A stretch of DNA of 61,351 bases, from positions 1-61,351 of the forward strand of contig CAMLHQ010000007.1 in assembly GCA_946479785.1 (NCBI GenBank), written 5' to 3'. Positions 28,641-38,252 of this stretch are shown here, piece by piece. The notes beneath the pieces are model-generated. The model saw only the letters and a program-made list of their open reading frames with translations. It did not search any database and was not told where the DNA came from. The first letter of the stretch is position 1, and each line of letters starts with the position of its first letter. Origin of the DNA: an uncultured Nitrospira sp. (GTDB lineage Bacteria > Nitrospirota > Nitrospiria > Nitrospirales > Nitrospiraceae). A program made the translations under genes and the position numbers.

Positions 28641-31600
28641 CTATGAACAGCCGCTCGTTGCGCCACAAGTTTCGCACTTCAGGCACGTGCCGTTCCGCAC
28701 CATAGTGAACTGCTTGCACTCCGTACAGGGATCACCTTCATAGCCCTTTTGACGGGCAATTTGCACGGCGGTCATCGTCAGAGTTTCCCGCTTGAGTTCC
28801 ACCTTGTGTGTCACACTCCCGTTGCCATTTCCATGGCCATGGCCGACGTGCCTCGGTTGAATGCCGCGACGGGATGGAAAGAGTTCCGTACTGATGGACG
28901 CCGAAGCCAGCGTTTCCGGATCGGCTTCCTCATCGGAACATTCCGGGTCTTGCTCGTCTTTCTTCACGGAATCCATGCGCAGATCTTCTTCTTTGACCTG
29001 CGCCAAGTCATATCGATCAAGATAGGTCACGGCGAGCTCGCGGAAGATATAATCGATGATCGATGTCGACATCTTGATGCGGTCGTTCAACTTGACAGGG
29101 CCGTTCGGCTCGAAACGTGTAAAAACGAAGGCCTCGACAAACTCTTCGAGCGGAACCCCGTGTTGGAGCCCTAGTGAAATGGCGATCGCAAAGCAGTTCA
29201 TCAAACTACGGAATGCAGCACCTTCTTTGTGCATGTCCAAGAAAATTTCGCCGACCGTCCCGTCTTCATATTCACCGGTTCGAAGGTACAACTTGTGTCC
29301 GCCGATGACGGCTTTCTGTGTGTATCCATTGCGTCTGGCTGGAAGCGGCCGGCGTTTGGCCAGGTAGCGAACGAGTACCCGTTCGGTGATCTTTTCGGCG
29401 ATGCTCAATATTTCCGTCTGAGCTTCGGCGGTCTTTCCGCTATCTGTAGATGCGGACAACGGCTGGCTCAACTTGGAGCCGTCGCGGTAGAGCGCCACGG
29501 CTTTGACCATGCTCTTCCAGGCGAAGAGATAGGCGGACTTCACATCGTCCAACGTCGCATCTGCCGGCATGTTGATCGTCTTGCTGATCGCCCCGCTGAT
29601 GAAAGGCTGTGCGGCGGCCATCATGCGAATATGCGCATCGACAGCGATGTAGCGCTGACCGATCCGCCCGCAGCGGTTGGCACAGTCAAATACCGGCAGA
29701 TGCTCCGGTTTGAGGTGCGGTGCTCCTTCCACCGTCATGGTGCCACAGCAGTAATCATTGGCGGCGGCGATCTCTTCTTGAGTGAATCCCAAAGCCTTCA
29801 GCATATTGAAGTTGGCTTCGGTGAGTTGAACGTCCGTCAATCCGAGTTTTTCCCGACAGAACGCCTCCCCCAGCACATACTTATTGAAAGAGAATTGAAT
29901 CTCGAATGCCTGCGCCAATCCGCTTTCCATACGGGCCAGTGCGGCATCATCAAAGCCTTTCTGTTTCAATGTCTCATGATTGATGAATGGAGCGCCTTGC
30001 AAGGTCTGTCGGCCCACACAATAGTTGACGATCTCTTGGATCTGCGATTCCGTATAGCCCAAGGTTGCGAGCGCAGGCGGCAGACTTTGATTGATAATCT
30101 TGAAGTACCCTCCGCCGGCCAGTTTTTTGAATTTCACCAGGGCAAAGTCCGGCTCGATCCCCGTCGTATCGCAGTCCATGACGAGACCGATTGTCCCGGT
30201 CGGCGCAATCACGGTCACCTGGGCGTTTCGATACCCGTAAGCTGTTCCCAACTCAAGTGCACGATCCCATGCCCGCCGGGCGGCAATGAGCAAATCAGGC
30301 GAACAGTGTTCCGCCTGAATGCCGACCGGTTTGATCGAGAGTCCTTCATATTCGTCGTGCGGCGCGTTGTAGGCAGCACGGCGATGGTTGCGAATCACTC
30401 GCAACATGGCCTCGCGGTTCTTGGCATACCCGGGAAACGGCCAGAGTTCAGCTGCCATTTCGGCCGAGGCGCTGTACGATTCACCGGTCATGATGGAAGT
30501 CAGTGCGCCGCAGATGGCGAGGGCCTTGGGGGAATCATAAGGAATGCCTTGCCGCATGAGCACGGTGCCGAGATTGGCGTAACCAAGACCGAGCGTGCGG
30601 AACTGATAGCTTTTTTCCGCAATCGAACGGCTGGGGAATGACGCCATCAACACGCTGATCTCGAGGACGACGGTCCAAATTCGGACCGCATGGCGGAAGT
30701 GCTCCAGTTGGAATTCGCCTTCTGGAGTAAAAAATTGTGCCAGATTCAACGAGGCCAGGTTGCAGGCCGTGTCGTCCAGAAACATGTATTCTGAGCAGGG
30801 ATTCGACGCATTGATGCGACCATCCTCCGGACAAGTATGCCACTCGTTAATCGTCGTGTCGTATTGCGTGCCCGGATCGGCGCAAATCCATGCGGCCCAG
30901 GCGATACGGTCCCAGAGATCCCGTGCCTTAACGGTTTTGGAAACTTTGCCGTCGATTCGGCGCTTGAGTTGCCAATCGCCGTCCGCTTCAAGCGCAGAAA
31001 AAAATTCGTTGGGAACCCGGACGCTATTGTTCGAGTTTTGGCCGGAAACCGTTTGATAGGCCTTTCCATCCCAATTGGTGTCGTATTCGTGAAAGACGAA
31101 ATGGGTGAAACCTTGCTGCGCGTAGGAGAACATCCGTTGAATGTAGGCGTCGGGAACGTTGTCCCGGCGAGCTGCCGTCAGGGCTTCCTTTAGGATCGGG
31201 TTGTGCTTCGCGTCGATGGAAATCTTCGGATTCCCGACGCCATCAACGATGTGACAAGCTTTGAGTACGGCATTCAGTCGTTGGGCACAGATCTTCGAAC
31301 CGGTCACCATCGCTGCGACTTTCTGTTCCTCAATTACCTTCCAGTCGATGAATTCTTCGACATCGGGATGGTCCAAGTCCAAGCAGACCATTTTTGCTGC
31401 ACGCCTGGTCGTACCGCCCGACTTGATCGCACCGGCTGCACGGTCGCCGATCCGAAGAAACGACATGAGTCCGGACGAACGCCCGCCGCCCGAGAGCGAT
31501 TCCCCGTCACCGCGAAGTTTCGAGAAATTCGTTCCGGTACCGGAACCGTATTTGAAAAGTCTCGCTTCCCGCACCCAAAGATCCATAATGCCGTTCTCGT

Positions 31601-32180
31601 TGACGAGATCGTCTTCAATCGACTGGATAAAACAGGCGTGCGGTTGCGGATGCTCGAACGCATTAGTCGCCTTCACGACCTCGCGGGTCTTCGGATCAAC
31701 GTAGTAATGACCTTGGGCTGGTCCGGACAATCCATAGGCGTAATGCAAGCCCGTATTGAACCATTGGGGAGAATTCGGCGCGGCCATCTGATGCGCCAGC
31801 ATGTAACAGAGCTCGTCATGAAACGCCGCACTGTCCTCGATGGTCTTGAAGTAGCCGTAGGCCTTTCCCCAGTGCGTCCAGCACCCCGCCAACCGTCCGA
31901 ATACCTGGCGGGCGTCGCGCTCCCCACCAAGAACCGGTTTGCCATCCTGCCCCGTGAGCGGATTAGCAGCTTCATCCCGTTGCGGCACTCCGGCCTTTCT
32001 GAAATACTTCTGCGCGAGAATGTCGATGGCGAGCTGCGACCAGGACTCCGGAATATCGATTTGGTCCAATTTGAAGACGGTCGATCCATCGGGATTGCGG
32101 ATCTCCGATGAGCGTTGCACGAACTTCAAGCCTTCGTAGGGACTTTGTCCGGAACGTGTAAACCGCCGTTCTATTCTCAC
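28641..32180 (-). CDS. nrdJ: Adenosylcobalamin-dependent (class II) ribonucleotide reductase
   Basis: NrdJ reduces ribonucleotides to deoxyribonucleotides with a B12-derived radical, independent of oxygen. The 1179-aa protein carries the NxCxE radical motif in [31 protein letters not shown] near residue 135, [19 protein letters not shown], the APTGTIG loop, and a Cys-rich zinc-ribbon-like tail (CTECKQF...CLKCETCG). The large insertion before the C-terminal TSCPD-like domain is normal for long bacterial NrdJ. Start is GTG 32180 with GGAGGAG upstream. A promoter with NrdR-like boxes and DnaA boxes lies 160-300 bp upstream. No other RNR is seen in the window. It leads a five-gene run ending at rlpA. 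Confidence 0.96.
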   Translation of the reverse strand: MRIERRFTRSGQSPYEGLKFVQRSSEIRNPDGSTVFKLDQIDIPESWSQLAIDILAQKYFRKAGVPQRDEAANPLTGQDGKPVLGGERDARQVFGRLAGCWTHWGKAYGYFKTIEDSAAFHDELCYMLAHQMAAPNSPQWFNTGLHYAYGLSGPAQGHYYVDPKTREVVKATNAFEHPQPHACFIQSIEDDLVNENGIMDLWVREARLFKYGSGTGTNFSKLRGDGESLSGGGRSSGLMSFLRIGDRAAGAIKSGGTTRRAAKMVCLDLDHPDVEEFIDWKVIEEQKVAAMVTGSKICAQRLNAVLKACHIVDGVGNPKISIDAKHNPILKEALTAARRDNVPDAYIQRMFSYAQQGFTHFVFHEYDTNWDGKAYQTVSGQNSNNSVRVPNEFFSALEADGDWQLKRRIDGKVSKTVKARDLWDRIAWAAWICADPGTQYDTTINEWHTCPEDGRINASNPCSEYMFLDDTACNLASLNLAQFFTPEGEFQLEHFRHAVRIWTVVLEISVLMASFPSRSIAEKSYQFRTLGLGYANLGTVLMRQGIPYDSPKALAICGALTSIMTGESYSASAEMAAELWPFPGYAKNREAMLRVIRNHRRAAYNAPHDEYEGLSIKPVGIQAEHCSPDLLIAARRAWDRALELGTAYGYRNAQVTVIAPTGTIGLVMDCDTTGIEPDFALVKFKKLAGGGYFKIINQSLPPALATLGYTESQIQEIVNYCVGRQTLQGAPFINHETLKQKGFDDAALARMESGLAQAFEIQFSFNKYVLGEAFCREKLGLTDVQLTEANFNMLKALGFTQEEIAAANDYCCGTMTVEGAPHLKPEHLPVFDCANRCGRIGQRYIAVDAHIRMMAAAQPFISGAISKTINMPADATLDDVKSAYLFAWKSMVKAVALYRDGSKLSQPLSASTDSGKTAEAQTEILSIAEKITERVLVRYLAKRRPLPARRNGYTQKAVIGGHKLYLRTGEYEDGTVGEIFLDMHKEGAAFRSLMNCFAIAISLGLQHGVPLEEFVEAFVFTRFEPNGPVKLNDRIKMSTSIIDYIFRELAVTYLDRYDLAQVKEEDLRMDSVKKDEQDPECSDEEADPETLASASISTELFPSRRGIQPRHVGHGHGNGNGSVTHKVELKRETLTMTAVQIARQKGYEGDPCTECKQFTMVRNGTCLKCETCGATSGCS

Positions 32181-32342
32181 GATGTCTCCTCCCTGGACTG
32201 CGGTGGAATTCCAACTGCGACTTGGGCTATCTCCTACGGAAGTAGTAGGCCTATCGACCTATAAGCCTGATGGCGACCTAGCTTTCCGTGCCTCTCTCCA
32301 TGGAAATTTGAACCTCAGAGTAACCCCACTGAGTTGTTAGGG

Positions 32343-32358
32343 GGACTACATATAGATG
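32343..32358. promoter_or_regulatory. NrdR-like box, proximal
   Basis: The core ACTACATATAG matches the NrdR consensus (acaCwAtATaTwGtgt) in the left and central part; the right end deviates. It overlaps the predicted -10 of nrdJ and is 32 bp from the second box. Confidence 0.5.
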
Positions 32359-32375
32359 TTCGAAGGAATTGTCAA
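32347..32375 (-). promoter_or_regulatory. Predicted sigma-70-type promoter of nrdJ
   Basis: On the minus strand TTGACA (32375-32370) matches the -35 consensus perfectly; 17 nt later TATGTA (32352-32347) is a partial -10. It is placed between and over the two NrdR-like boxes, as expected for a repressed promoter. Confidence 0.55.
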
Positions 32376-32390
32376 TACTAAATATGGTGC
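32375..32390. promoter_or_regulatory. NrdR-like box, distal
   Basis: ACTAAATATGGTG fits the NrdR consensus core with two mismatches. Its centre is 32 bp from the proximal box, about three helical turns, the usual spacing of paired NrdR boxes, and it abuts the -35 hexamer. Confidence 0.6.
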
Positions 32391-32415
32391 TTTCCTGTGG
32401 AAATGGAGGAAACCC

Positions 32416-32424
32416 TGTGGATAA
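32416..32424 (-). promoter_or_regulatory. Perfect DnaA box
   Basis: TGTGGATAA is the reverse complement of the consensus TTATCCACA. Together with the box at 32470 it forms an inverted pair upstream of the nrdJ promoter. Confidence 0.6.
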
Positions 32425-32469
32425 CTGCCAATGATTTCCTATAGCCGGTTTGGGTGAAATCAGGCCAAG

Positions 32470-32478
32470 TTATCCACA
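32470..32478 (+). promoter_or_regulatory. Perfect DnaA box
   Basis: TTATCCACA lies 54 bp from the opposite-facing box at 32416. A degenerate third copy (TGTGGAAAT) is at 32396-32404. Confidence 0.6.
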
Positions 32479-32536
32479 GGACAGATGCGCTAAAACGGGT
32501 GGGCACGCACTCTTTCTCACAGCAAAAACAAAAAAA

Positions 32537-32908
32537 CTAGAAGGCCAAACGACCCAGACGGAGGATCATCTCGTCGATTCCTCTAAGTGGAATGAAGCGC
32601 CCTGCGACACCAAGAACGAGGATGTGAGAATCGAGCACCGTCGTTTCATACACACTTGCGAGTCCCCAATTCCTTCGTACCGTATGAGGACGAACCATAC
32701 TGCCGACGATTTCATGGCTGTGCGAACGGAAGATCGATCGAAGCATGACACGTTCTTGACCGAGCTGAGTCTGGTCGCTCCGGTCCAGCGCTTTTCCGAG
32801 TTCGGCTTCGACAAACGCGAGATATTCTTCCATCGTCGGATTGAACAGCGCCAATCCGACGCAGAGACTCAATATGATGCTCAGCACGCCGAGACGAAGC
32901 AGGCTCAC
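32537..32908 (-). CDS. Membrane-anchored or exported protein, DUF4359-like
   Basis: This 123-aa protein has one N-terminal hydrophobic segment (LRLGVLSIILSLCVGLALF) followed by NPTMEEYLAFVEAELGKALDR, the opening typical of DUF4359-type small proteins. The rest is a compact alpha/beta domain (RSIFRSHSHEIVGSMVRPHTVRRNWGLASVYET) likely outside the membrane. GTG 32908 is preceded by AAAGGG. A plus-strand frame of 169 codons over the same DNA lacks these features and is rejected. Function unknown. Confidence 0.7.
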   Translation of the reverse strand: MSLLRLGVLSIILSLCVGLALFNPTMEEYLAFVEAELGKALDRSDQTQLGQERVMLRSIFRSHSHEIVGSMVRPHTVRRNWGLASVYETTVLDSHILVLGVAGRFIPLRGIDEMILRLGRLAF

Positions 32909-33014
32909 ATCGACTGCCCTTTGACAAACTTCGACATCATGATTAGCCTACGGTTATAGACGTTTTTGAATCGAACCAGTTTACCATTGCGACTGGCCGC
33001 AGAGGAGGGACAAT

Positions 33015-33314
33015 ATGTTCGTGTGGAGCAAAAAACTCGTAGCCGTGCTGTTGGGATTGTTTATCGTGATGTTGGGGATCTTCTTGATTCACGGCACGCC
33101 GGATAGTGCCAGTGGCTTGAAAATTCACACGACCAGATGGATGGCGCTCAATTATATAGGCCTGATCATCTGGGTTTTTGTTTGGATGATCGATCAGGCA
33201 CGCATGCGGGCTAAGAACGTCTGGATTTGGCTGATTCCTTTTGCCCTGGCACCGCTGCCGAGCTTGCTCTTATTTGTGCTTTTTCTTCAACGTCGTCTCA
33301 GGCTGGCTTCATAG
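33015..33314 (+). CDS. Small three-helix membrane protein, unknown function
   Basis: The 99-aa product has hydrophobic helices at about 7-27, 43-60 and 70-92, with short charged loops (QARMRAKN) and a basic tail (QRRLRLAS). GAGGAGG precedes ATG 33015. Its last 6 bp overlap the convergent AmpG-like gene. I do not recognise the family; the layout resembles phospholipase_D-nuclease N-terminal-like or other small membrane proteins, but this is weak. Confidence 0.7.
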   Translation: MFVWSKKLVAVLLGLFIVMLGIFLIHGTPDSASGLKIHTTRWMALNYIGLIIWVFVWMIDQARMRAKNVWIWLIPFALAPLPSLLLFVLFLQRRLRLAS

Positions 33315-34586
33315 ACTTTCCAATGCGCTCCTTTCTTCCGCCTCTTGAGGTAGTTGCCGCCGGTACAACCAAACCAGCCAGACGCCGGGCAACGCCAACA
33401 GAAACGAGATAAAAAAGAACCATCCCCAACCGACAAGTGCAACCGTTTCAGCCGAAGGTCGTCCTGAAAACACCCGTCCGAAAGCTTCCAAGGAGGACAA
33501 CAATGCAAATTGCGTCGCTGTATAGCGATGGTCGCAAAGCGACATTACCAGCGCGACAAATGCCGCAGTTCCCATCCCACCCGTCACATTCTCTACGATC
33601 ACCGACGCGGCCAGGGCCCCGTAACTCCTCCCGATCCAAGCTAGAAACATGAAGGAGAGGTTGGAGAGAGCCTGGAGAAGTCCGAACAGCAATAGAGAGC
33701 GTACCAAGCCGATCTTAGCCATGGCCAGGCCGCCAGCCAGCGCGCCGATCAGTGTGGCCGCAATGCCGATCCCCTTGACATATCCAACTTCACTGGCTGA
33801 AAAACCCAGGCCTCCGATAAAGAATGCCGTCTGCAAAGATCCGGCGATGGCATCCCCAATCTTGTACAGCACGACGAGACTCAACAAACCATAGATTGCG
33901 GGTCTGGCAAATAATTCACGTAATGGCAGGCCGATAGCTTCCGCCAGAGTCGTTGGTGCTGTGCCACCCGCCGGTGGGTCAGGACTGAGAAGAATCGTGA
34001 TGACACCAGTCCCCATCAACGCTGCAAGAATGAGATACGTTGCGTTCCATCCGATGTGATCGGCCAGAACCAATGCCCCCGAGCTTGCCGCCAGTAAGGC
34101 CAATCGATAACCATTGACCCACACGGCAGCGCCGAACCCGCGCTCTGGCGGATGGAGCAAGTCGGTACGATAGGCATCGAATACGATGTCGAGCGATGCG
34201 GACATGAAGGCCACGCTGACAGCGATGAGCCCAAGCCACTCTGGACGATCGCCCGGCCCAACTAACCCCATCAATGCGAGTCCGATGGCCACGGCGACCT
34301 GCATGATGAGCATCCAACCGCGGCGCCGGCCTAACCAGGGGGGCACGATCCGATCCATTAACGGCGCCCAAAGAAATTTCACGGTATACGGCAGGCCGAC
34401 CAGTGTGAAGATGCCGATCGTCTTCAGATCGACCCCGATCACCGCCAGCCAGGCTTGGAGGGTTCCTGCCGTCAGCGCCAAGGGCAAGCCGGAAGCAAAA
34501 CCCAACGGCAGCATGATGCCGATGCGCTTGTTAGCGAGAATCTGTTGAAGAGAAACCGGAGCCATCCGGTGTGAGGTGCCCGTCAT
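33309..34586 (-). CDS. ampG: AmpG-like MFS muropeptide permease
   Basis: This 425-aa MFS transporter has about 12-14 predicted helices. Its opening (GIMLPLGFASGLPLALTAGTLQAWLAVIGVDLKTIGIFTLVGLPYTVKFLWAPLMDR) is the AmpG signature region, where E. coli AmpG imports GlcNAc-anhydro-muropeptides for peptidoglycan recycling. RRRGWML follows helix 3-4. ATG 34586 gives MTGTSHRM; ATG 34565 is an alternative. Peptidoglycan recycling would fit the RlpA and LysM genes nearby, but substrate specificity is inferred. Confidence 0.82.
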   Translation of the reverse strand: MTGTSHRMAPVSLQQILANKRIGIMLPLGFASGLPLALTAGTLQAWLAVIGVDLKTIGIFTLVGLPYTVKFLWAPLMDRIVPPWLGRRRGWMLIMQVAVAIGLALMGLVGPGDRPEWLGLIAVSVAFMSASLDIVFDAYRTDLLHPPERGFGAAVWVNGYRLALLAASSGALVLADHIGWNATYLILAALMGTGVITILLSPDPPAGGTAPTTLAEAIGLPLRELFARPAIYGLLSLVVLYKIGDAIAGSLQTAFFIGGLGFSASEVGYVKGIGIAATLIGALAGGLAMAKIGLVRSLLLFGLLQALSNLSFMFLAWIGRSYGALAASVIVENVTGGMGTAAFVALVMSLCDHRYTATQFALLSSLEAFGRVFSGRPSAETVALVGWGWFFFISFLLALPGVWLVWLYRRQLPQEAEERSALESL

Positions 34587-34689
34587 GTGCGGCTAGCATA
34601 GCATTGGTCCGCATACCGCCTCAGGAGATTCGAGAATTCTGTCGAAGCAGGAAGAAAAAGATTCTGCGCCGGTGAGAGCGATTCAGGGC

Positions 34690-35091
34690 TCAACAAGGCT
34701 GGCCATTGAAGGCGCAGGGTTTGTAGCGGGAGATATCGAATTCGACGTTTTCTTGGTACACGCGTTCATTGCCGTTGACGCCATCTTGTTCGGGGTCATT
34801 CCACATGATGTGGTTCCACCAGTAGAAAAGCGGATAGACTTCAGTCTGATATACCGGATTGCCGAAGTTGCTTCGTGCATATTCTTGCACCATCCGTCCA
34901 GTGATGTAATCTATTTTGCCATCGCCATTGAGGGAATACAGCATCAGAAACAACCGAGCTTCATGGTCGTACAACTCGTCGATGCGGGTGCTGACATCTG
35001 GCTCGATCGGCAAGACATCTTTAGACCAGACGTCTGCTCGCGACAGGAAGAGATTCAAGGAGAGAAAAAACAAGATGCTGCATTGCCCCAT
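34690..35091 (-). CDS. Exported protein with EF-hand-like motif, unknown function
   Basis: This 133-aa protein starts with a hydrophobic leader (CSILFFLSLNLFLSRA). LNGDGKIDYITGRMVQEYARS matches one EF-hand-like calcium loop (D-x-D/N-x-D-G-x-I-D), and a second acidic stretch NDPEQDGVNGNERV follows. Aromatic-rich YPLFYWWNHIMW lies between. The frame is open to 35163 with ATGs at 35163 and 35136; ATG 35091 starts right at the signal peptide but its ribosome-binding site (GAGGA, 13 nt) is weak. The competing plus-strand frame of 186 codons is judged to be antisense. I believe similar proteins occur in Nitrospira; no function is known. Confidence 0.65.
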   Translation of the reverse strand: MGQCSILFFLSLNLFLSRADVWSKDVLPIEPDVSTRIDELYDHEARLFLMLYSLNGDGKIDYITGRMVQEYARSNFGNPVYQTEVYPLFYWWNHIMWNDPEQDGVNGNERVYQENVEFDISRYKPCAFNGQPC

Positions 35092-35231
35092 CGTCACGGT
35101 GGCATCCTCGTGTGTGGCCGCTACGATGAAATGCATGCTACCACGCTGGGTGGAGTCCTTCAACCGTCATGCAGAGGCAGATCTGCGACTTGCCCGGTAA
35201 GTGAACAGCTCTCTATAATGCGCAACCAATA

Positions 35232-36563
35232 ATGAAGCGAGCTTCACTCCATACCCTGGGCTGCCGGTTGAACCAGGCCGAAACGACTATTCTCGAATCT
35301 CGGCTGCGGCGCGAAGGCTACGAGGTCGTCGAATTTGGACAACCCACGGATCTTCTTGTCGTCAACACCTGTTCGGTCACGGATGAAGCAGAGCGCACCT
35401 GCCGTTATGTCATTCGCAAGACATTGAAGCATTCTCCTGATGCTTTTGTGGCGGTAACCGGCTGTTACGCGCAAACAGGCGCGCATGAACTGCGGACAAT
35501 ACCCGGCATCGATCTCATCGTCGGCAACCAATTCAAGTGGGACCTGCCGACGTTCCTGCCGCCGCCTCAATTCTTGCAGAAGCATCCTCTGCCGGAAGTG
35601 TTTCACAGCAAGACGATCGATCGCGAAGACTTCATGCTCCCCGACATCGGAGCGCCCGACTCCACCAGAGCTCTGCTCAAGATTCAGGATGGATGCAACG
35701 TCATGTGCAGCTTTTGCATTATTCCGTTTGCACGCGGCCATGAGCGCAGTCGCGTACTGGGCGACATTCTCCATGAAGCAGAGATCCTGGCAGCAGGAGG
35801 ATATCAAGAGTTGGTGTTGACCGGCGTCAACATCGGACAATTCAACCACAATGGGGTGGATCTCGTCGGATTGATCGATCGCCTGGAAGCGATCGATGGT
35901 ATCCGACGAATCAGGATTTCTTCGATCGAACCGACGACAGTCACCGACGCCCTCTTGGAGCGCATGGCTTCCTCTACGAAGCTCTGCCCGTATCTGCACA
36001 TCCCGCTCCAAAGCGGAGACGATGGCATTCTCTCGGCGATGAACCGCCCCTATGACGTGAAGGCATTCGTGACACTGATTGAGCGTGCGGCTTCTATGGT
36101 TCCCTGTCTTGGATTGGGTACTGACCTCATGGTGGGATTTCCTGGAGAATCTGAAGCAGATTTTCTCCACACTGTGGAGTTGGCTCAACGGCTGCCATTC
36201 TCGTACTTCCACGTCTTCACTTACTCCAAGCGGCCGGGCACCGCCTCCGTAAAGTTGCCTGGCGGGGTTCCGGTTGAGATCGCTCGACGACGGGCGAAGA
36301 CATTGGCCGACCTCTCGCGCCAGAAGCGCCTGGCTTTTGCGGAACGATGGATCGGCGCCACGATGCCTGTCCTGTTCGAATCAGGGGAAACGGAAAACCT
36401 TCGAGTGGGAACGACCAGGCATTTCTTGAAGGTGGCCGCCCTCTCGCCCATTGATTTGACCAATCAGATCCGTCAGGTCAGGATTACCGGCGCCTCCGAC
36501 CATTGGGCGGTTGGATATGTGCTGAATGACGCAGAACCGGAAAACAAGAGGGTGCTGCTATGA
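35232..36563 (+). CDS. mtaB: tRNA t6A37 methylthiotransferase
   Basis: MtaB converts t6A37 to ms2t6A37 in tRNAs reading ANN codons, using radical SAM chemistry. The 443-aa protein has the UPF0004 N-domain (TLGCRLNQAETTILE, NTCSVTDEAERTCR, VTGCYAQ supplying three cluster Cys), the radical SAM domain with CX3CX2C in QDGCNVMCSFCIIPFARG, and a C-terminal TRAM-like part. The LGCRLNQ form distinguishes MtaB from MiaB (FGCQMN). The stop overlaps the miaB start by ATGA at 36560-36563. Confidence 0.93.
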   Translation: MKRASLHTLGCRLNQAETTILESRLRREGYEVVEFGQPTDLLVVNTCSVTDEAERTCRYVIRKTLKHSPDAFVAVTGCYAQTGAHELRTIPGIDLIVGNQFKWDLPTFLPPPQFLQKHPLPEVFHSKTIDREDFMLPDIGAPDSTRALLKIQDGCNVMCSFCIIPFARGHERSRVLGDILHEAEILAAGGYQELVLTGVNIGQFNHNGVDLVGLIDRLEAIDGIRRIRISSIEPTTVTDALLERMASSTKLCPYLHIPLQSGDDGILSAMNRPYDVKAFVTLIERAASMVPCLGLGTDLMVGFPGESEADFLHTVELAQRLPFSYFHVFTYSKRPGTASVKLPGGVPVEIARRRAKTLADLSRQKRLAFAERWIGATMPVLFESGETENLRVGTTRHFLKVAALSPIDLTNQIRQVRITGASDHWAVGYVLNDAEPENKRVLL

Positions 36564-37894
36564 ATGCGAAACCTGCTGTTCCCCGTCAGGTTCACCTCGA
36601 AACCTTCGGGTGTCAGATGAATGAATACGATTCGGAGCTGGTCCGCACGCTGCTGCAACGAGAGGGCTATGTGTTCACGGAAGATCGGGAATGCGCCGAC
36701 ATCATCCTCATGAATACCTGCGCCATTCGCGAGAACGCCCATACCAAGGTTTACACGCATCTGTCCGATCTTAAGGCACTCAAAAAGACCAGACCCTTGG
36801 TCGTCGGTGTGCTGGGTTGCATGGCTCAAAATCTTAAGGAAGAACTGACAAAGAAGGAGCCGTTGGTCGACGTCTTAGCAGGTCCCGATTCTTACCGGCA
36901 GCTGCCGATCCTCATCGGCAATGCGATGCGGGCGCAGGAAGCGGGAGAGAACTTAAAGGGCCTGGCTGTCGACTTGTCCGAATATGAGACCTACGAGGAC
37001 ATCGTTCCCGAGCGTATCCCCGGCGTGAATGCCTGGATTGCCGTCATGCGGGGATGCGACAACTTCTGCAGTTTCTGCGTGGTTCCCTATACCCGCGGCA
37101 GGGAACGGTCAAGAGATCCCGAAGGTATTATCAAAGAAGCGAGACAGATTGCCGATCAAGGGTTTAAACAAATCACATTGCTTGGACAGAATGTCAACTC
37201 CTATCGATCAGGCGAGTGGGACTTTGCACAATTGATAACCGCCGTGGCGGACATCCCCGGAATCGAGCGGGTCCGTTTCACGTCACCCCATCCGAAGGAT
37301 TTTCCTCCCTCCTTGCTCGAGGCCGTCGCCTTCCACCCGAAGATCTGCAAGCACATTCATCTGCCATTGCAATCAGGCAATGATCGTATCTTGGACATAA
37401 TGAACCGCACCTATACCAGAGGCGAATATGTGGCGCTCGTCGATCGAATCCGTTCGATGAATCGCAACATCGTACTCACGACTGACATTATTGCAGGGTT
37501 CTCTTCGGAAACCGATGCCGAATTCGCCGATACCTATCGCCTGCTTGAAGAAGTCCGCTATCACTCCGCCTTTATCTTCCTCTACTCCGAACGAACCAAT
37601 ACTATTGCAGCACGAAAATTCCCCGATAACGTGCCTGAGAAGGTCAAGTCTCAGCGAGTGACGGCACTTGTCGAGCTGCAACGCCGTATCTCGACTGAAC
37701 GCAACCGTGAATATCTCGGAGCCACACTCCCTGTTCTGGTGGAAGGTGATGCGAAGAAATCGCCTCTGCAGGCTATGGGGAAAACGGACGGTAATATCAC
37801 GGTGATCTGGAACAAAGCCGACCAACCGTCTCAGCCCGGCCAACTGGTCATACGATCCATCTACGACGCGTCCGCGTCGACTCTTTACGCCTAG
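36560..37894 (+). CDS. miaB: tRNA i6A37 methylthiotransferase
   Basis: MiaB adds the methylthio group to i6A37 to make ms2i6A37 in tRNAs reading UNN codons. The 444-aa protein has ETFGCQMNEYDSE, MNTCAIRENA and VLGCMAQNLKEEL (three auxiliary-cluster Cys), then CX3CX2C in MRGCDNFCSFCVVPYTRGRERSR, LLGQNVNSY and a C-terminal TRAM domain (about 375-440). Length is typical. Translational coupling with mtaB through a 4-bp overlap means both A37 thiomethylases are made together. Confidence 0.95.
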   Translation: MNAKPAVPRQVHLETFGCQMNEYDSELVRTLLQREGYVFTEDRECADIILMNTCAIRENAHTKVYTHLSDLKALKKTRPLVVGVLGCMAQNLKEELTKKEPLVDVLAGPDSYRQLPILIGNAMRAQEAGENLKGLAVDLSEYETYEDIVPERIPGVNAWIAVMRGCDNFCSFCVVPYTRGRERSRDPEGIIKEARQIADQGFKQITLLGQNVNSYRSGEWDFAQLITAVADIPGIERVRFTSPHPKDFPPSLLEAVAFHPKICKHIHLPLQSGNDRILDIMNRTYTRGEYVALVDRIRSMNRNIVLTTDIIAGFSSETDAEFADTYRLLEEVRYHSAFIFLYSERTNTIAARKFPDNVPEKVKSQRVTALVELQRRISTERNREYLGATLPVLVEGDAKKSPLQAMGKTDGNITVIWNKADQPSQPGQLVIRSIYDASASTLYA

Positions 37895-38252
37895 TCTTCT
37901 GCCAAAAAACGAACAATCCTGCACCAGAATAGATCCTTCCGTTGCCTAATTCATTCGATACTTATCTGCTCGGTGGGTAGGAACCGTCCGACGCTATCCA
38001 AAATAGACGTGCAAGTATCTGTAGGCTTTGAAAGCTGACTCCAGTTGAAAGGCATGTAACAGCCTGCAAAATCACCAAGTTAAGAAAGACTACCGAATGA
38101 TTTATATAAGCTCGATCCGAACAACGAGGTGATGGGATCAGTCATTGTGTCCGCTTCGCGTCATAGTCTCTAGGCTAAGTACTGGGGGCATAATCTTTGC
38201 TTGGAAAAAGAAAGACTTCCAGGCCATCAACCCACGTCTACGGAGCAACGAC
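37895..38252. other. Intergenic region with a possible sigma-54 promoter
   Basis: The 358-bp gap after miaB is AT-richer than the genes around it, contains the TTTATATAA-like stretch near 38100, and a sigma-54-like element at 38186-38201. No gene-like frame apart from the 5' extension of the small membrane protein. Confidence 0.5.
38186..38201 (+). promoter_or_regulatory. Sigma-54 (RpoN) promoter candidate
   Basis: GGGCATAATCTTTGCT fits TGGCAYRN4TTGCW with a single mismatch at the first base; the essential GG and GC dinucleotides (38187-38188 and 38199-38200) are 10 nt apart. It lies about 52 bp before the 45-residue membrane protein. One or two single-mismatch matches are expected by chance in the window, so position is the main support. 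Confidence 0.4.

Larger units (their letters stand above)
32181..32536 (-). promoter_or_regulatory. nrdJ upstream control region
   Basis: This 356-bp gap holds, from distal to proximal on the minus strand: two perfect DnaA boxes in opposite orientation, a NrdR-like box, TTGACA, a second NrdR-like box overlapping the -10 region, then a leader of about 160 nt ending in GGAGGAG. The leader has no recognisable cobalamin-riboswitch B12 box although the enzyme uses B12. Confidence 0.7.

Noticed and set aside
29229..30641. 470-codon plus-strand open frame (and 302 codons at 31203-32111)
   Set aside because: Both are antisense shadows of nrdJ, made by its GC-rich codon bias. The Arg/Gly/His-rich composition and lack of motifs argue against coding.
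32181..32340. Cobalamin riboswitch in the nrdJ leader
   Set aside because: No B12 box or typical core (GCCACTG) seen in the leader.
32450..32959. 169-codon plus-strand frame upstream of nrdJ
   Set aside because: Overlaps the DnaA box and the DUF4359-like gene on the other strand, which has a signal anchor, ribosome-binding site and family-like opening.
34672..35232. 186-codon plus-strand frame before mtaB
   Set aside because: The minus frame over the same DNA has a signal peptide and EF-hand-like loop; the plus frame does not.
35244..36212. 322-codon minus-strand open frame
   Set aside because: Antisense to mtaB, which carries all three cluster motifs.
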